DNA of 6,717 nt, from positions 1-6,717 of the forward strand of contig VBGO01000230.1 in NCBI GenBank assembly GCA_005882525.1, given 5' to 3'. Position 1 is the first letter of the stretch. Each line of letters starts with the position of its first letter. The DNA comes from Chloroflexota bacterium (lineage in GTDB: Bacteria > Chloroflexota > Dormibacteria > CF-121). Position numbers and translations under genes: made by a program. Positions 4,812-6,717 of the stretch are shown piece by piece. The notes under the pieces were generated by a model. The model was given only the letters and a program-made list of their open reading frames with translations, was not told where the DNA came from and ran no database searches.

Positions 4812-5012
4812 ATGTACGGCATGAGCGGACCAGAGTTGCTGACCCAGTTGAAAGTACATGACACGGTTCGCGAAGCCGAACGGATCCATCGGGTGTCGGC
4901 GGCGCTCAAGGAACGGAAGGCCGCTCGGGAGGCACTGTTCAGCCTGAACCTGGCGCGCTTCTGGCGCCGCAGCGCGGCCGTGCGGCCGGCCCTCCAGCCG
5001 CCGGGCTCCTGA
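4812..5012 (+). CDS. Small basic protein of unknown function (66 aa)
   Basis: I do not recognise this protein. It starts MYGMSGPELL, continues with a charged segment likely to be one long helix (about residues 12-50, with HDTVREAERIH and ALKERKAAREALF), and ends with a basic tail (ARFWRRSAAVRPAL). There is no membrane segment and no cysteine. A strong ribosome binding site six bases upstream makes translation likely. It is divergent from the Crp-family gene, which makes it a candidate target of that regulator, though no binding site is visible. Its last 74 bases overlap, on the opposite strand, the end of a doubtful membrane ORF; the ribosome binding site makes this gene the better supported of the two. 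Confidence 0.6.
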   Translation: MYGMSGPELLTQLKVHDTVREAERIHRVSAALKERKAAREALFSLNLARFWRRSAAVRPALQPPGS

Positions 5013-5553
5013 TGGCGACCACACGTTGCCAGCTGAGGGTGGATCGGGCAACGGCTGCCAGGCTACCGACCAGGTAGCGTCGGCCAGAGTGGCCGCGTGG
5101 ACGATCCGGACCGAGGCGTTCACGAGGAAGGTCTCCGGTCAGGACTCGCAGCAGGAGATACGCGGCGCCAAGGACGAAGGCGGTCTCTGAAAGATGAGTC
5201 TCGATACGGAAGCCTAGGGGCGATACCAGGAGAAATAAGCAAACGAGGATGACAATTCCTCCGAGGATGGCGAGACCCTCGCGTCCCGGGATGGTTACCG
5301 GAAGGTAGTTCGTCCGCCGAAAGCCGAGCCACGGACCGATAAGTGGCACCATCTGGTGGAGAGGTAACACCGCACGGGCGACGGCCGTCGTGGACTGGTC
5401 AACCCCAACAACAAGGATGACAACCGTGGCAAAGACGCCCCGCGACCGCGGCCGCGGCTGACGCGTGGCCCCCGAGCCTCCAGCGCGTCGACGGGCTGCG
5501 GCATTGCTGAACTTCGCGCCGTGGAGCCTCGCAGGCGAAGGGCCACCAGTCAT
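4939..5553 (-). CDS. Doubtful membrane-protein ORF of unknown function
   Basis: I do not recognise this ORF. From ATG 5553 it would encode 204 residues with an Arg-rich N-terminal stretch, a hydrophobic segment (VFATVVILVVGV), a second strong one (LAILGGIVILVCLFLLVSPL) and a third (AFVLGAAYLLLRVL). The tail, after about residue 140, is rich in Arg, Pro and Gly and looks like antisense translation where it overlaps the 66-aa gene. In a hand count of 56 codons across the hydrophobic part, about 61% end in G or C, clearly lower than expected for a genome this GC-rich. That may mean a transferred or decaying gene, or a chance open frame. No good ribosome binding site precedes ATG 5553 or the in-frame GTG 5589. 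Nothing else in 5013-5617 looks coding. Confidence 0.35.
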   Translation of the reverse strand: MTGGPSPARLHGAKFSNAAARRRAGGSGATRQPRPRSRGVFATVVILVVGVDQSTTAVARAVLPLHQMVPLIGPWLGFRRTNYLPVTIPGREGLAILGGIVILVCLFLLVSPLGFRIETHLSETAFVLGAAYLLLRVLTGDLPRERLGPDRPRGHSGRRYLVGSLAAVARSTLSWQRVVAIRSPAAGGPAARPRCGARSAPGSG

Positions 5554-5617
5554 GGTAGGTCCGGCTCCCGGTCGATGATGGCGCGGCACTCGAACCGATT
5601 ATGAAGACCCAGCACCA

Positions 5618-6717
5618 CTAGTTGACGGGTCGGAATCCAAGCGGCGTTCCCACCAGCTCGACGGTGCCGAGCCGGTCGGTGCGATAGATGCGGGCGGCGC
5701 CGAGCGATTGCAGAAAGGCTCGCACCGGTAGGCCGTCGCGGCTGTGCGCGGCGACCTGGATGACGCTGACGCCCTGAGCCGGTCCCTGCCACACCGACGG
5801 GCCGCCGCCGGTGAAGATCGCGCCGGTGACGCCGGATGGAAGCGATTGCCAGCTCGTCTGCGGCGGCACCACCGCCACAGCGGCGTGCCCGGCCTCAATC
5901 AGCCAGCTGCGTCCGTCACTGGCCAGGTTTAGCCGGACACCGTCCAGTTCGAGCGGGCTACCGGCTGGCCCGACCCGGATGCCGGCGGACTCGGCCTGTT
6001 GCACGACGGCGCGTAAGCTCGCACTCCATGGATCGGGCTCGGCGATGAGCATCGCCCCGATTCGGAATCGGCTCAGCACCGCGGCCGCGGAGCCGACGCT
6101 TGTGCGTCGCCCGCCGGTGATCAGCCAGACATCGATGGTTCGCGCCGTCGGCGGCAGCGCGCGGCCCATGGCCTGGACGAGCCGGTCGGCATCGGGACCG
6201 GCGTCGATCAAGATCTGACGGCCATTCGCGGTCCGCACCAGGACAGCTGAGCCGGTCCCGACATCGAGCGCGTAGACATGGACCCGTCCGTCGGGACGGA
6301 TCAGCAACAGGCAGACCGTCAGCAGGCCGGCGATCCCGATGACAGCCCAGACCTTTTTCTGCCAGAAGAAGCGGCGCAGTTTGAGGCCGACCAGCACACC
6401 CCCGTTGAGGATGCCGGCCGCGACGAGCCAGCGGGCGGGAAAGTAGGGCGTGGTGAGGGCGGCGAAGGGCAGGCTGCCGGTGACCTGGATGACCGCTTCC
6501 ATCCACCGGCCCAGTGCTCCGGCCGCCTGCAGCGGCAGCCAGCCAGCCCCGGGGAGAACCGTTCCGGCGGCGGCGCCTATCGCGCCGGCCACCATCATGA
6601 CCGGCACCAGCGGCACCACCAGCAGGTTGGCCAGCGGCGCGATCAGTGACACCTGGTGAACCTGGGCCAACAACAATGGCCAGCTCACCGCCTGGGCGGC
6701 GAGCGTGGCGGCCAGCG
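5618..6717 (-). CDS. comEC: ComEC/Rec2-family DNA uptake protein, C-terminal part, with degenerate beta-lactamase-like domain
   Basis: The gene enters from the right edge, so its start and N-terminal OB domain are outside the window. The reading frame continues upstream of a GTG at 6688 to the edge, so that GTG is internal. The visible part holds the end of the competence membrane domain, with SLIAPLANLLVVPLVPV, a hallmark of the family, and further membrane segments around ARWLVAAGILNGGVLVGL and VWAVIGIAGLLTVCLLL. A beta-lactamase-like domain follows, recognisable from DVGTGSAVLVRTANGR, LIDAGPD and the closing YRTDRLGTVEL. ComEC forms the inner-membrane channel for single-stranded DNA during natural transformation. 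Here the expected metal ligands are missing: the HxHxDH segment is replaced by TGGRRTSVGS, and the HHGS-like motif by AHSRDG. The domain is therefore unlikely to be a nuclease, though the membrane channel may still work. Confidence 0.9.
   Translation of the reverse strand, partial: LAATLAAQAVSWPLLLAQVHQVSLIAPLANLLVVPLVPVMMVAGAIGAAAGTVLPGAGWLPLQAAGALGRWMEAVIQVTGSLPFAALTTPYFPARWLVAAGILNGGVLVGLKLRRFFWQKKVWAVIGIAGLLTVCLLLIRPDGRVHVYALDVGTGSAVLVRTANGRQILIDAGPDADRLVQAMGRALPPTARTIDVWLITGGRRTSVGSAAAVLSRFRIGAMLIAEPDPWSASLRAVVQQAESAGIRVGPAGSPLELDGVRLNLASDGRSWLIEAGHAAVAVVPPQTSWQSLPSGVTGAIFTGGGPSVWQGPAQGVSVIQVAAHSRDGLPVRAFLQSLGAARIYRTDRLGTVELVGTPLGFRPVN

Noticed and set aside
4586..4861. 91-codon plus-strand frame starting opposite the Crp start
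   Set aside because: No ribosome binding site, no domain, and it runs out of frame through the better supported 66-aa gene.
5024..5053. Inverted repeat CGTTGCC ... GGCAACG as a terminator for the 66-aa gene
   Set aside because: The loop is 16 bases and no T-run follows on either strand.
1..6717. CRISPR array, insertion sequence or defence cluster
   Set aside because: No regularly spaced repeats, transposase, terminal inverted repeats or recognised defence-protein domains were found on either strand.

Overview
The window is a stretch of high-GC bacterial chromosome with short intergenic gaps and frequent GTG starts. Clear Shine-Dalgarno (SD) sequences are mixed with starts that look leaderless. 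This style fits a soil-type Actinomycetota, Chloroflexota or Dormibacterota-like lineage; that placement is an inference from composition and gene style, with no marker gene to settle it. No CRISPR array, insertion sequence, rRNA or intact tRNA was seen.

Layout, left to right. (1) 1-165, minus: the N-terminus of MoaA (GTP 3',8-cyclase, molybdenum cofactor synthesis), recognisable from its radical-SAM cysteine motif. (2) 199-1206, plus: a stand-alone ATP-dependent DNA ligase of the LigC/LigD-ligase type, divergent from moaA. (3) 1203-1430, minus: a small charged, proline-rich protein whose stop overlaps the ligase stop in a shared CTAG. (4) 1431-1531: an AT-rich divergent control region, with two mirror-image extended -10 elements built into a near-perfect palindrome. 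(5) 1532-2612, plus: a translationally coupled pair, a two-CBS-domain protein and a membrane-associated BON-domain protein, closed by a strong intrinsic terminator. (6) 2694-3272, plus: a P-loop kinase resembling the kinase part of bacterial Pnkp. (7) 3280-3825, minus: a secreted, helical four-cysteine protein whose terminator hairpin lies inside the end of the kinase gene. (8) 3932-4573, minus: a Crp/Fnr-family regulator. (9) 4812-5012, plus: a 66-residue protein with a strong ribosome binding site. (10) 4939-5553, minus: a doubtful membrane ORF with lower third-position GC. (11) 5618-6717, minus: the C-terminal part of ComEC (DNA uptake channel), cut by the window edge.

How the parts relate. 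The CBS and BON proteins are the only clear operon; such domains often occur together in stress or ligand-sensing proteins. The 75-residue protein shares their control region and may be expressed alternately with them. The ligase and the Pnkp-like kinase could both act on broken nucleic-acid ends, but they are not adjacent and no Ku or polymerase partner is visible. The most notable points are a ComEC whose beta-lactamase-like domain has lost its metal ligands, the symmetric divergent promoter, a recurring '-10 hexamer, then 6-7 nt, then start codon' arrangement at three genes, and a terminator folded into a neighbour's coding sequence. I found no clearly new multi-gene defence or mobile system.
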